Made by a program: the position numbers and the translations under genes. 60,422 nucleotides of DNA from an uncultured Dorea sp. (GTDB taxonomy: Bacteria > Bacillota > Clostridia > Lachnospirales > Lachnospiraceae), in NCBI GenBank assembly GCA_910586965.1, contig CAJUMF010000023.1, positions 1 through 60,422 of the forward strand. Direction: 5' to 3'. Below are positions 51,582-60,422 of the stretch, one piece after another; position 1 is the first letter of the stretch, and each line of letters opens with the position of its first letter. The notes under the pieces are model-generated. The model searched no databases, had not been told where the DNA came from, and saw only the letters and a list, made by a program, of their open reading frames with translations.

Positions 51582-51962
51582 CTAGAATAAAACGGCACTG
51601 TCAATATTGGTAAATATATTTTCTTTCATCTCTCTGTCAGTCATCATCGTAACAATCGTATTATTCGGTATATTTACGATAAAAGCACTGCTGTCACCAA
51701 TCAGGACTGCGTCCTTTGAGCCTTTGTCCCTTGCCCGCTGAACCGCCTGATTCAGATCACTGAGAAGCCCCGGTGTCATCTCCATACCGCGGGACTGCAT
51801 ACGCTGTGCGGCATGTTTTGAAAAATGTACTCCGCTTTTCTGGTATTCCGTCTGCAAAGACTCCGCGAAACTCGCAGAACCAGTTTTTTCCGGTACATTT
51901 AGCTGATGAGAAAGCTTTAATTCTGATATGTTAGAGAGATTCGAAAGCTTTGAAACACCCAT
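51582..51962 (-). CDS. TIGR02530 family flagellar operon protein
   Basis: A 126-residue protein of the TIGR02530 family, always found between flgD and flgE in Firmicutes. Recognisable parts are FSKHAAQRMQSRGM, LNQAVQRARDKGSKDALV-like (here KDAVLIGDSSAFIVN) and TNIDSAVLF at the end. It is thought to act in hook assembly, but its function is not proven. Confidence 0.88.
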   Translation of the reverse strand: MGVSKLSNLSNISELKLSHQLNVPEKTGSASFAESLQTEYQKSGVHFSKHAAQRMQSRGMEMTPGLLSDLNQAVQRARDKGSKDAVLIGDSSAFIVNIPNNTIVTMMTDREMKENIFTNIDSAVLF

Positions 51963-52013
51963 CGCTTTTCCACCGCCTTTCTGCTTACGCGTTTAAAATA
52001 ACTTCATGTTCGT

Positions 52014-52571
52014 CTACACTGTTTCGCTGCCAGTTGTACCGCCGTCTCCGCTGTCTGTGTCTCCGCCTTCTGTTTTGTCATCTTCTACTTCGTCTTTCAG
52101 CTTGACATCACCGACAGACATGATCTGTGACATAGAATAAGCTTTATCTCCTACATAAATTGTCGGAGATTCTCCCGCCAGTGAAACCCCTGTGATCGTA
52201 GCCTTGGTATACTCTCCGGTTCCGCGGCCAAGTGCATCCACCTCTGCCAGCGTAACATCTTTGCCAAGCATAGACGTAGCATAAGTGATCATGTTGGTAC
52301 TTGTCATCTGCGCTAACGCTGTGATCATCTTGGACTGTACCATCGTTGCCATAAGCTCAGATGTGTCCATCGGATTATCCGGGTCCTGATATTGCATCTG
52401 TGCAGCCATAAGCTTATAAAAATCTGTCATCGTCATATCTTCTGAAGTTGCTGCCACATCATATCTTTGATATTTGAGCCCCCCGGTACCCTTTGTTTCG
52501 TCTGTTCTCGTATATCCATTCGCTGACGCAGTATTCTGTGCAGCAAATGTATTAACTCCATTTACCGGCAT
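52014..52571 (-). CDS. flgD: Flagellar hook scaffold protein FlgD
   Basis: A 185-residue hook-cap protein. The conserved core is FYKLMAAQMQYQDPDNPMDTSE (in part), then MVQSKMITALAQM. The C-terminal Fn3-like domains of longer FlgDs are absent; it ends in a short Asp/Gly/Thr-rich tail. It is used during hook growth and then discarded. It follows fliK. Confidence 0.93.
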   Translation of the reverse strand: MPVNGVNTFAAQNTASANGYTRTDETKGTGGLKYQRYDVAATSEDMTMTDFYKLMAAQMQYQDPDNPMDTSELMATMVQSKMITALAQMTSTNMITYATSMLGKDVTLAEVDALGRGTGEYTKATITGVSLAGESPTIYVGDKAYSMSQIMSVGDVKLKDEVEDDKTEGGDTDSGDGGTTGSETV

Positions 52572-52617
52572 ATGTTCTCTCCTTTCCCACCGTCATATTA
52601 TTATACTTTTTCTTAAA

Positions 52618-53781
52618 TTATGCAAGACCTAATCTAAGCTGCTGCAAGAAATCTTTAGAGCCGGCTTCCTGCTCCATTCTTCTGCGGCTTTCCTCATGTC
52701 TGCGCTCCTGCTCTTCCTTCTGTGCCTGCGCTCCGCTGTCATTACGTCCCTCTTCATAGAAATGTGACTCCTGACCGCTCTTGTCTTCCACAACAACATC
52801 CATCTTTTCTCCCAGCGTGCCCTCAAGCATCCTGCCAAGTTCACCTGCTTTGCTGGACATTGCCTGCATTGCCTTCGCATTGGAACAGATGATAGATACC
52901 GTCGTCTCACCGGCCTCATATGCCACTTTGACTAAAAGCGCTCCCAGATTCTTCGGTGTAAGGCTAAGCTCAAACTCCTGTCTTCCGCTGCTGATCTGCT
53001 TCGCGATCATATCCTTAAGCATGTTCGCGTATTCCGGCTTGATCTCTCCAGTCTCTGCAACTTCTACTTTCGCCTCGATCACCCCGCTGTCACTGTTGCC
53101 CTGAAGCCGCATAAAGGACATCTCGGCCTTATCTGCCGCCGCTTCCGCGTTGACATCAACCACGTTAGTCTCTTCTTCGGCTGCTTTTAACAGACCGGCT
53201 TTCTCATCTGCGCCTGCATTCGTCTGCTGTTCTCCCGCTTCTGACATTTTCTTCATCATCGGGGCATTCGCTGCCAGCTCCTCCGGATTCATAGAGACAC
53301 TGCTTTCTGCAAAAGCATCCTGCGGCAAGTCTTTCACCGGCTTTGCAGCCGTCTGAAGCAAATCTCCTGTCTGGAGTGCGTCTGCCTCTGTCATAGCTCC
53401 CGTCTCCATCACCGCTTCTGCCATGTTCTGTCCCCATAATGCACTTGCATCCTCTGCTGTCTGAACATTTTCTGCGCCCATCTGCATAAGACTTGACAAT
53501 GCATCCGTGCCTTCGGTGCCTTCAACATTCAGCATCGTCTGCTTGTTCGGATTGGCATCTGCTGCCTGAACATTCTCTGTCCCCTTCTCCGCGACAGAAT
53601 CATCTTTCTGGTCATAGGTCTGTCTTTCCGCCTGGGCATTGGCAGAATTCGCCGCTCCCGCTGCGTCTGTCAGCGCCTGACCAAAGTCCGTCTTGTCATT
53701 CGCGGACTTTTTGTTCTTCTGGGCCTGTGAACTCTTGGAACTTCCAGTCTTCACAATGTCCATAATACTGTTACTGACCAT
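52618..53781 (-). CDS. fliK: Flagellar hook-length control protein FliK
   Basis: A 387-residue protein with a long polar, Ala/Glu-rich N-terminal ruler region and a C-terminal domain (about 255-335) with FELSLTPKNLGALLVKV, the usual FliK switch core. It times the change of export specificity through FlhB. A Gln/Glu/Arg-rich tail follows. It has its own sigma-A-like promoter. Confidence 0.9.
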   Translation of the reverse strand: MVSNSIMDIVKTGSSKSSQAQKNKKSANDKTDFGQALTDAAGAANSANAQAERQTYDQKDDSVAEKGTENVQAADANPNKQTMLNVEGTEGTDALSSLMQMGAENVQTAEDASALWGQNMAEAVMETGAMTEADALQTGDLLQTAAKPVKDLPQDAFAESSVSMNPEELAANAPMMKKMSEAGEQQTNAGADEKAGLLKAAEEETNVVDVNAEAAADKAEMSFMRLQGNSDSGVIEAKVEVAETGEIKPEYANMLKDMIAKQISSGRQEFELSLTPKNLGALLVKVAYEAGETTVSIICSNAKAMQAMSSKAGELGRMLEGTLGEKMDVVVEDKSGQESHFYEEGRNDSGAQAQKEEQERRHEESRRRMEQEAGSKDFLQQLRLGLA

Positions 53782-53833
53782 GTCTTTTACCTCCTTTCTT
53801 TTTGAAAAAGCAAATTGTTAATCTGCTTCCTCT

Positions 53834-53862
53834 ATTATATAACATTTTATAGTAATCTGCAA
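53834..53862 (-). promoter_or_regulatory. Internal sigma-A promoter upstream of fliK
   Basis: On the minus strand TTGCAG (53857-53862), 17 bases, then a perfect TATAAT (53834-53839), in the 92-base gap between fliJ and fliK. It would boost hook genes and everything downstream. Confidence 0.6.
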
Positions 53863-53873
53863 ACCAGAAATTA

Positions 53874-54317
53874 CTACCGCGCGATAATCAGCCCATGATT
53901 TACAAATTCCTCCACGAGCTGCTCTTGTTCTTTCTGAACTTCTTTATTATATTCTTCCAGTTTTTTCTCCTTCAGCTTATCTAACGAAGTGGTATCTGTC
54001 TTTGCTGCGATCAGCTCTTTACGCTTTTTCTCTTCTTTGACTTTAAGAGCCTTGATCCTTTGAGTCACCCTGAACATCTCACCTTTTAAGTACTCCAAAT
54101 AGTTTTCATAAGTATGTATCCTGAGTATCTGACACCCGATCTCCTGCTCCTGCTTCATCTGCAGTCTGATCTCTACATCCTTGTCACTCAACTCCCGAAA
54201 GGCTTCTTCCTGGATTTTAATCTCATGCATGATTGCTGCATGTTCATTTCGGATACCGTTTTCATACTGACGCTTAAACTCAAGTACCTTATCAAGCGCA
54301 AATGCGAACTTCTTCAC
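53874..54317 (-). CDS. fliJ: Flagellar export chaperone FliJ
   Basis: A coiled-coil protein of about 147 residues, starting KKFAFALDKVLEFKRQYEN, typical of FliJ. It works with the FliI ATPase to deliver export substrates. I favour the GTG at 54317 with GGGGGA seven bases upstream; an ATG at 54341 overlapping the fliI stop is also possible. The gene directly follows fliI. Confidence 0.88.
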   Translation of the reverse strand: MKKFAFALDKVLEFKRQYENGIRNEHAAIMHEIKIQEEAFRELSDKDVEIRLQMKQEQEIGCQILRIHTYENYLEYLKGEMFRVTQRIKALKVKEEKKRKELIAAKTDTTSLDKLKEKKLEEYNKEVQKEQEQLVEEFVNHGLIIAR

Positions 54318-54337
54318 TGTAATGTCCCCCAATATAA

Positions 54338-55642
54338 TCATTTAGCAAACATTTCCTGCAAAATATTCACCGTCTGCTCTACCGTAAACGGTTCTTCCAC
54401 ATTTTGCATCAAAAAGCGGTTGATGGAATCGATCTTTGAAATCGCATAATCCAACTCCTTATTCGTCCCCGATTTATAAGCTCCGATCGATATCAAATCT
54501 TCGTTCTGCACATACAAACTGTACAGGTCCCGAAGTCTCCCCGCCAGTTTTTTATGCTCCGGTGTCGCAATCGACGACATCAGACGGGAAATACTGGCAT
54601 TGATATCTATCGCCGGATAATGATTAGCGTTTGCAAGCTTTCTGCTTAATACAATATGACCATCCAATATACCGCGAACGGTATCTGCAATCGGTTCATT
54701 CGTATCGTCTCCTTCTACTAATACGGTGTAAACTCCCGTAATAGAACCACTGTCAAAATTCCCGCTTCTCTCCAGAAGCTTCGGAAATTCCGCGTAGATA
54801 GAAGGGGTATATCCTCTGGCAATCGGCGGCTCTCCGGTTGCCAGTCCTATCTCTCTCTGCGCCATTGCAAAACGTGTAAGGGAATCCATCATCAGAAGAA
54901 CATCTTTCCCCTGGTCTTTAAAATACTCCGCAATTGTAGTCGCTACCATCGGACACTTCATCCTGAGCATCGCCGGCTGATCGGATGTGGCCACCACAAG
55001 CACCGAGCGCTTCATGCCTTCCGGTCCCAGATCCCGTTCCACGAATTCAAGAACCTCACGGCCACGCTCTCCTACAAGAGCGATTACATTAATATCCGCC
55101 TTTACATTCCGGGCGATCATACCCATCAAAGTACTCTTACCCACGCCGCTTCCGGCAAATATACCGATACGCTGACCCTTGCCGATGGTATTCAGCCCGT
55201 CAATGGCTTTCACGCCAAATTCCAATGTTTCCCGGATGGGAGGTCTGTCAAGCGGATTGATACTCGGGCTCTCTACATAGTAATATCTGCCCGACTCAAA
55301 CCCTCCTTTATTATCAATAGGGTGTCCTAACGCATCTATGATCCTTCCCCGCAAAAACTCACCCACCGGGATTTTGAGTCTCTTTCTCGTATTGCGCACA
55401 TAACTGTCCGACCCAATACCATTAATATTCTCGTATGCCATCAATTGTACCTTGTCATCCCGAAATCCTACAACTTCTGCCGGAATCTCTCTTTTCTGCT
55501 TCTCGTTATAGATCAGGACGATGTCTCCGATACTTGTATTACTGCCGGATGCCTGCATCGACATCCCGGTAATATTTTCTATCTTCCCGATATAACTGAC
55601 TGTCTCTGCATTTAGAATCCTTCCCGGCAGTTCCTTAAGCAT
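54338..55642 (-). CDS. fliI: Flagellar export ATPase FliI
   Basis: A 434-residue hexameric ATPase related to F1 beta. Walker A is GSGVGKS (164-170), Walker B is in DVLLMMDSLTRFAMAQRE, and the family motif EPPIARGYTPSIYAELP-like (here AEFPKLLERSG) is present. It powers and orders protein export together with FliH and FliJ, which flank it. Confidence 0.97.
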   Translation of the reverse strand: MLKELPGRILNAETVSYIGKIENITGMSMQASGSNTSIGDIVLIYNEKQKREIPAEVVGFRDDKVQLMAYENINGIGSDSYVRNTRKRLKIPVGEFLRGRIIDALGHPIDNKGGFESGRYYYVESPSINPLDRPPIRETLEFGVKAIDGLNTIGKGQRIGIFAGSGVGKSTLMGMIARNVKADINVIALVGERGREVLEFVERDLGPEGMKRSVLVVATSDQPAMLRMKCPMVATTIAEYFKDQGKDVLLMMDSLTRFAMAQREIGLATGEPPIARGYTPSIYAEFPKLLERSGNFDSGSITGVYTVLVEGDDTNEPIADTVRGILDGHIVLSRKLANANHYPAIDINASISRLMSSIATPEHKKLAGRLRDLYSLYVQNEDLISIGAYKSGTNKELDYAISKIDSINRFLMQNVEEPFTVEQTVNILQEMFAK

Positions 55643-55657
55643 ACTTTTTTAACTCCT

Positions 55658-56470
55658 TTATAACCTTGCATTATTCATAATCTCACGGATGTTCTCAAGC
55701 TGAGTACCCACACTCATATCAATGATCTCATCCGGCCGTTCGACAATACATGTGCCAGTCTCTACGTCTTCCATAATAATAATCTTCACGGAATCAGAGA
55801 TATTGCTAAGCTCCTGTAAAAATCTCGGATCGGCATTGATATCCTTTCCCATCTCCTGCGTCGCACCAATGTATATCTTCGCCCATGCACTTTTTTTCAG
55901 TTTCTCTGTAGCCGCAAGAATCATCCGCTCGATGACTCTGACATTAGAGCGCAGACTGGTACGAACAATCTTTTCTCCAATCGACAATGAAATCTCTTTA
56001 AGATCATCCATGTACTTCTCAAGCGTCTTTTCCTTTACATGCTCCACATCCACAATGCTTGCCGCAAACATATCTTCAAGCTCAGCCATCTTTTTCTGAT
56101 AATCAACAAGTCCACGGGATTCGCCTTCCCGAAAGCCCTTATCATACCCCGCTTTCTGCCCCGCGGCAAAGCCTTCGTCATATGCATCCTGCTTAATCTG
56201 CTCTGCAACACTCCTTGCATCATCAAGCACCTTTTCTGCCCGCTGCATCATCTCATCCAGCTTGCGCTGGTACTCCGCCGCCAACCGGTCTTCCTCTGTC
56301 TCCTCCGGCGCAGTTTCCGCAGCATCCGCTGCGTCCGCTGTCCCTTCCGGCTTCAGGATATTTTCAATCTCTTTCGCAACATCGAGCAACGGATATTCAA
56401 AAGAACTCTGAATCTCATCGGGCGCCTGCGATGTTTTCACCACTCTATACAATGATCTCGTCCTTTCCAC
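55658..56470 (-). CDS. fliH: Flagellar assembly protein FliH
   Basis: A regulator of FliI of about 264-270 residues. It is mostly helical, with a Glu-rich middle (EETEEDRLAAEYQRKLDEM), the glycine-repeat helix typical of FliH (DEGFAAGQKAGYDKGFREGE) and a V-ATPase-E-like C-terminus. The start is unclear: GTG 56470 overlaps fliG, while TTG 56452 has AAGGACGAG upstream. Confidence 0.9.
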   Translation of the reverse strand: MERTRSLYRVVKTSQAPDEIQSSFEYPLLDVAKEIENILKPEGTADAADAAETAPEETEEDRLAAEYQRKLDEMMQRAEKVLDDARSVAEQIKQDAYDEGFAAGQKAGYDKGFREGESRGLVDYQKKMAELEDMFAASIVDVEHVKEKTLEKYMDDLKEISLSIGEKIVRTSLRSNVRVIERMILAATEKLKKSAWAKIYIGATQEMGKDINADPRFLQELSNISDSVKIIIMEDVETGTCIVERPDEIIDMSVGTQLENIREIMNNARL

Positions 56471-57461
56471 CCTTGTTAATTACCAGTTCGCCCTCTTCCT
56501 CAAGCTTCCTGATAACGCCAACAATACGTGACTGCGCCTCTTCCACGTCACGCAGCTTTACATTGACTGTAACTTCCAGATCTGATCTGACCTGCTCTGC
56601 CATACGGCTGGACATGTTGGAATAGAATGCAGCCAGTATCTCTTCGCCTGCACCTTTCAATGAGTACACAACATCCTTCATATCGCAATCTCTGATGAAA
56701 CGCTGGATAGATCTGTTGTCCATCGTAAGGATATCCTCGAACACGAACATCTTCTTTCTGATCGTATCCGCAAGTTCCGGATCGTCCTTGCCCATCTCGT
56801 CGAAGATGAACTTCTCGTTGCTTCTGTCCATATGGTTCATGACATCCGCAATGTAATCAATACCGCCGATACTTGTAAAGTCGGTAGTAAGGATATTATC
56901 AAATCTGCTCCGGAGCTGCTGCTCTACAATCTTGATCGCATCCGGAGACGCACTGTCCATCATAGCAATGCTCTTTACAACCTGAATCCGCTTCATCTCC
57001 GGCAATTCCGCAATAACAGAGGCCGCTTTATCCGACTCCACATAAGAAAGCACCAATGCAATCGTCTGTGCCCTCTCGTGCTGCAGGATTGAAAACAGAT
57101 TCTTCACATCCGCTTTTTCGATAAAATCGAAAGAACGGTTTTTGAGGTACTTCGACACTTTCTGCAGAAGTTCTGTCGCCGTACTCTCCCCATATGCCTT
57201 CTCAAGAACTGCCCGGGCATACTCCAAGCCGCCGTCTGTCACGACCTTCTGCGTCAGACACGTCTTATAAAACTCATCAAGAACCTGTTCCGTCTGCTCT
57301 GCCTCAAGGTGGCCAAGCTTTGCCACCTCAAGAGTCAGTTTTTCCGCATCATCGTTGCCCAGATATTGATACAATTTTGAAGCCTTGTCAGTCCCAAGTG
57401 CAATTACTACTGCCGCCGCTTTCTGTTCCGGCATCAGATTTACGTTTGTATCAGTTGCCAT
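56445..57461 (-). CDS. fliG: Flagellar motor switch protein FliG
   Basis: A 338-residue C-ring protein that binds FliF and meets the stator. The armadillo-like middle and the charged torque helix region (FVFEDILTMDNRSIQRFIRD, in part) are present. The start at 57461 has GGAGG 8 bases upstream inside the fliF end; the frame stays open further up without support. It overlaps fliF by 11 bases. Confidence 0.96.
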   Translation of the reverse strand: MATDTNVNLMPEQKAAAVVIALGTDKASKLYQYLGNDDAEKLTLEVAKLGHLEAEQTEQVLDEFYKTCLTQKVVTDGGLEYARAVLEKAYGESTATELLQKVSKYLKNRSFDFIEKADVKNLFSILQHERAQTIALVLSYVESDKAASVIAELPEMKRIQVVKSIAMMDSASPDAIKIVEQQLRSRFDNILTTDFTSIGGIDYIADVMNHMDRSNEKFIFDEMGKDDPELADTIRKKMFVFEDILTMDNRSIQRFIRDCDMKDVVYSLKGAGEEILAAFYSNMSSRMAEQVRSDLEVTVNVKLRDVEEAQSRIVGVIRKLEEEGELVINKGGKDEIIV

Positions 57462-59073
57462 CCTCATCACCTCCGCGCAGCCAGTTCTTAAGCATCTGAG
57501 CCGAAAGCTCCGGATTCTCATCCGCAAATGCTCTTATTCTCTCACGCAGCTCCTGGCTCCTCTCGTTCTGCACATTCAAAAGCTCCGGTGACGGCAGCGG
57601 TTCTTGTTCTTCTCCCTCTCCCGTCTCTTCGTCTTCTAAAAGCTCCTCTGCCGGGATCTCCTCGAGGATCTCGTCTTCTGCCGCTTCCTGTTTCTTCTTA
57701 CGCTTTCTCAGCATAATAAACAGTCCAGTTAACAGAAGCAGTAATACGATCACACCAATGATCACAAAGAGCAGATTATCTTTAATCGCCTCTGTTATCA
57801 CTTCCATCGTGCTTCTCTTCTCCGCTCCGGTATCCTCATAGAACGGTGCGTTAGCAATCGCGATCTTATCAATCCTGTCCTCAGGAGCAATACCCACTGC
57901 ATTACCCACAAGCTCCATCAGCTTATTCGTAGTAAGATCGCCAAGCGTCCTGCCGTTAATGGCAACAGACACCGTTACGTCCTCAAGGACTCCCGTATCG
58001 ATCTCACCCTGCTCTTTAATCTGATTCACAAGATAATCTCTCGTCCAGCTTTCACTCGTATAACCATTTCCATTCTGGTTGGCATTCGCCGTATACTGGG
58101 AAACATCCGAATTCGTCTCCGTCCCTACGACTCCATTGGCTCCGGCCGTATCTCCGCCGCTTTCTCTTGCCCCTGTGTCTTTCGAAAGAATTCCCGTCTT
58201 ATCTTCTTCATCAATCTTTTCCGGCGTCGTATATGTCGTAGACTCCCGGATGATCTTTTCCATATTTACCGAGCCTTTTGCCGAGACTCTGATATTATCC
58301 TCTCCATAGAATGGTTCAAGCACGTGAACCACCTTCTGCGCAAGCTGCGTCTCTATCAGCTTTGCAAGCGCCTGACTCTCCTCTCCGGATGATGCGCCGT
58401 CACTCATGGAATCCGAAACGATGATTCCGTTTCCATCCAGGACTGTCACGTTCTCAAGCTTCATGTTCGGAACGCTTTGCGCCACCAGCCTCTGGATTCC
58501 TACTGCCTGCTTGGAAGTCGGCGAACCGTTATTCTCCATCATGACGACTACCGATGCACTGGGTCCATTGGCAGCTTCCTCCGCGTCTGTCAGCACATAT
58601 TTACTCTCCTCTCCGAGAGCAATCGTCACTTTCGCGTCCTTCACACCGTCAAAAAGCCGTACGGTCGCCCCGATACGGTTCTGCAGCTCATATAACTTGT
58701 AAGTCTGTTTTTCCATGTCAGTGGTCATACCACCAGCATTATCTGTAAAAACGTCATATGTAAATCCACTCTTTGGATAACCTTCCTGTGCAAGCTGTGC
58801 GCGGGTCGTATCCGCCACATCCACCGGAACTTTTATATTCCCTGAACCGTCGGAAGTATACTCGACATTCATCTCCTGCAGCTTTGCAAGAATCTGCGTT
58901 GTCTCTTCCTCCGTCACATTCGTAAACAGCGTCACATAATCCTTGTGATTCAGCACCAATGCAATCACAATGGCCCCGGCAACGATAGCCGCAAGTACAG
59001 CGATGGCTATTATCTTCGTCTTCCTGCTCAGGTTCATAAGATATTCTTTTACTGTATTCAGCTTTTCTTTCAT
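57451..59073 (-). CDS. fliF: Flagellar MS-ring protein FliF
   Basis: A 540-residue membrane protein that forms the MS ring. Two membrane helices (about 20-43 and 428-450) flank the periplasmic ring-building domains, with GYPKSGFTYDVF and YTVTVAL-type (here VTIALGEESKYV). The acidic C-terminal tail, ending in QMLKNWLRG, binds FliG, which is encoded next. Confidence 0.96.
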   Translation of the reverse strand: MKEKLNTVKEYLMNLSRKTKIIAIAVLAAIVAGAIVIALVLNHKDYVTLFTNVTEEETTQILAKLQEMNVEYTSDGSGNIKVPVDVADTTRAQLAQEGYPKSGFTYDVFTDNAGGMTTDMEKQTYKLYELQNRIGATVRLFDGVKDAKVTIALGEESKYVLTDAEEAANGPSASVVVMMENNGSPTSKQAVGIQRLVAQSVPNMKLENVTVLDGNGIIVSDSMSDGASSGEESQALAKLIETQLAQKVVHVLEPFYGEDNIRVSAKGSVNMEKIIRESTTYTTPEKIDEEDKTGILSKDTGARESGGDTAGANGVVGTETNSDVSQYTANANQNGNGYTSESWTRDYLVNQIKEQGEIDTGVLEDVTVSVAINGRTLGDLTTNKLMELVGNAVGIAPEDRIDKIAIANAPFYEDTGAEKRSTMEVITEAIKDNLLFVIIGVIVLLLLLTGLFIMLRKRKKKQEAAEDEILEEIPAEELLEDEETGEGEEQEPLPSPELLNVQNERSQELRERIRAFADENPELSAQMLKNWLRGGDEDGN

Positions 59074-59106
59074 TGGTCAGTCTGTCCCATCTATAATCTA
59101 TTAATA

Positions 59107-59418
59107 TTACAAAGAGATACGCATCAGCTCGTTATACGCCTCTACCGCCTTATTGCGGAGCTGTACGAGCAGATCCACTGATAACTGTGCCTCTGCCGCC
59201 GCTATCGGAACCGTATGTGCATCATCAATCTGACCCGTCGCCAAAAGGTACTGTTTGTCTTCCAGGTTCTTCTGGGTATCCTTCACGTTCTGGATAGCAT
59301 CCGAAAAAACGTCCTTAAACAGGGCCGTTCCTTCCTCTATGATCGAACTCTTATCCGCTGTAATCCCACCGACTCCAAACTTTAACGGTTGAATCGGTGT
59401 AATGAATTCTGTCGCCAT
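59107..59418 (-). CDS. fliE: Flagellar hook-basal body protein FliE
   Basis: A 103-residue rod-adaptor protein linking the MS ring and rod. The C-terminus QLSVDLLVQLRNKAVEAYNEL (in part) is strongly typical. It follows flgB by only 27 bases, leaving no room for flgC, which is at 46609-47055. Confidence 0.94.
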   Translation of the reverse strand: MATEFITPIQPLKFGVGGITADKSSIIEEGTALFKDVFSDAIQNVKDTQKNLEDKQYLLATGQIDDAHTVPIAAAEAQLSVDLLVQLRNKAVEAYNELMRISL

Positions 59419-59445
59419 ATTTTCTCTCCTCCTTAAAATATGTTA

Positions 59446-59823
59446 TTATCCTTTAATCGCCGAAGATAACCTCGATATCTCTCCGTTTACAGACTGAATC
59501 GCATACTGATATTGCAGAGCCGCTCTGGTAAGTTCCGTCATCTCTGCATCTGCAACCACATTATTGCCATCCATACGGGCCGTCTCCGTATCCGACTCTT
59601 CCACAAGCCACACCGCAGAGTCAGCCGCCTGTCTAATGCGTTCCTTATCCCCCGATGCTCCTTTAAGCTTCGCACGGTACATATCTTCAAATGTTACATA
59701 CTTCGCCTTATATCCAGGTGTATCAACATTCGTAAGATTCCCCGCCGTGACTGACTGTTTTTTCCATAAAAAATCAAGCGACTTTTCTGAAACAAGAATA
59801 CCATTTCCAAAAATATGATTCAT
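59446..59823 (-). CDS. flgB: Flagellar basal-body rod protein FlgB
   Basis: A 125-residue proximal-rod protein with VTAGNLTNVDTPGYKAKYVTF (in part) and a C-terminal helix LTRAALQYQYAIQSVNGEISRL (in part). It is the first gene of the long flagellar operon and follows its promoter region. Confidence 0.94.
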   Translation of the reverse strand: MNHIFGNGILVSEKSLDFLWKKQSVTAGNLTNVDTPGYKAKYVTFEDMYRAKLKGASGDKERIRQAADSAVWLVEESDTETARMDGNNVVADAEMTELTRAALQYQYAIQSVNGEISRLSSAIKG

Positions 59824-59903
59824 CTTTCACCATTCCTTATCTTAATTTCTACCTATTAAATGCTGTTTAAAAAACACTTCAAATGCCCATAGAAAGCGAA
59901 AAA

Positions 59904-59943
59904 TACACTAATAAAGTGTACTACTTCTTTTTTTATCTGTCAA
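59904..59943 (-). promoter_or_regulatory. Main sigma-A promoter of the flagellar operon, with palindrome
   Basis: On the minus strand a perfect TTGACA (59938-59943), 17 bases, then TACACT (59915-59920), about 80 bases before flgB. The -10 is one arm of a perfect inverted repeat TACACT-AATAA-AGTGTA (59904-59920). A repressor bound here would block the whole cascade. The rest of the gap (59824-60019) shows no gene. Confidence 0.65.
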
Positions 59944-60019
59944 CCTTAAGCACACTTCTTCCATATATTTTCACACATTTTTTATCATTTTTCTACATCA
60001 ATTTAAATCGTTAAATCTT

Positions 60020-60422
60020 CTACAAAAAACTGCTTTCATTTCCGCTGTCATTCTCTCCAAAATCGAGAATACTCTGCAATTTTTGCTGCATCTGAAGCTG
60101 CATCATCTGCACCATCATCTTATATACATCTCCGTACTCCGAATTGTAAGCCAGCCCAGCCGTTCCCGCCTGTTCCTGAGTGCTTTCCGGCGCAGATATC
60201 TGTACCGTTTGATTGGTGTTAAAATCCTCTCCGGCATACTCAAGCACGCGCTTGACATAGTTCTGCGTTTCTTTAAACGGAGGAATGCCCCCATATTTGG
60301 CAACATTGCCGCTTCCGGCATTATAAGCGGCAAGCGCCAGCTTTGTATCCCCATCATACTTGTCAAGCAGCTTTGCCAAATACTTCGAACCCGCCATGAT
60401 GTTCTGCCTTGCATCGTATGCG
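60020..60422 (-). CDS. Lytic transglycosylase, C-terminal part (cut by window edge)
   Basis: The frame is open to the window edge and encodes the end of an Slt-type lytic transglycosylase: AYDARQNIMAGSKYLAKLL, then LALAAYNAGSGNV and TQNYVKRVLEY. The catalytic Glu lies outside the window. A tail of about 75 residues, rich in Gln and Met (MMQLQMQQKLQ), follows the domain. Its place before flgB suggests it opens peptidoglycan for the rod, taking the role of FlgJ (inference). Confidence 0.9.
   Translation of the reverse strand, partial: AYDARQNIMAGSKYLAKLLDKYDGDTKLALAAYNAGSGNVAKYGGIPPFKETQNYVKRVLEYAGEDFNTNQTVQISAPESTQEQAGTAGLAYNSEYGDVYKMMVQMMQLQMQQKLQSILDFGENDSGNESSFL

Overview
The window reads as the chromosome of a motile, Gram-positive member of the Clostridia, most likely the family Lachnospiraceae. 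The basis is the FliY-type switch protein, FliW/CsrA, a sigma-D (FliA) regulon, a BceRS-BceAB-type module, sortase B, an S6-SSB-S18 operon, and small families typical of gut Clostridia (DUF4869, DUF3791, DUF951, DUF4474, DUF6470). I cannot name a species. Nearly all genes lie on the minus strand.

Positions 1-6100 are a defence/accessory zone: a DUF4869 gene, an orphan 3' scrap of a type I specificity gene, a DUF3791 / broken DUF3990 / small-ORF trio, then hsdS, hsdM and an AAA-ATPase fused to a PD-(D/E)XK-like domain. No hsdR is present. Positions 6100-12400 hold a bacitracin-type peptide sensing and detoxification module (response regulator, intramembrane-sensing kinase, ABC ATPase, permease). 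It is interrupted between kinase and ATPase by a truncated Fic gene and a frameshifted DUF1016 nuclease gene.

Positions 12400-22100 are housekeeping: murA, a shikimate kinase, a hypothetical gene, rpsR-ssb-rpsF, DUF951, sortase B, a UPF0597 enzyme, tRNA-Cys, a PucR-type regulator and, on the plus strand, a DUF4474 membrane protein with a metallophosphoesterase. The last of these ends inside csrA, tail to tail.

Positions 22056-60422 are one long motility locus, transcribed right to left: a lytic transglycosylase (partial at the window edge), flgB, fliE, fliF, fliG, fliH, fliI, fliJ, fliK, flgD, a TIGR02530 gene, flgE, flbD, motA, motB, fliM, cheY, flgC, fliY, fliO, fliP, fliQ, fliR, flhB, flhA, fliA, two rod/hook genes, cheC, cheD. 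Late genes follow behind sigma-D-like promoters: cheV, an EAL-HDOD gene, a ParA-type ATPase, a ComFB protein, then fliD, fliS and a FliT-like gene, then (after a terminator) an FtsE-like ATPase, then flgM, flgN, flgK, flgL, DUF6470, fliW, csrA. The order fits the usual cascade: a sigma-A promoter drives hook-basal-body genes and fliA, FliA then drives filament-cap and chemotaxis genes, FlgM restrains FliA, and FliW/CsrA control flagellin translation. Flagellin, cheA, cheB, cheR, cheW, flhF and flhG are not in the window.

The points most worth pursuing are the EAL-HDOD / ParA / ComFB group behind cheV, two FliM-like CheY-binding motifs inside FliY, displaced flgC, a giant FlgK with repeated modules, an FtsE-like ATPase without a permease, paired perfect palindromes at the murA promoter, and the hsdR-less hsdMS operon led by an AAA/PD-(D/E)XK protein.
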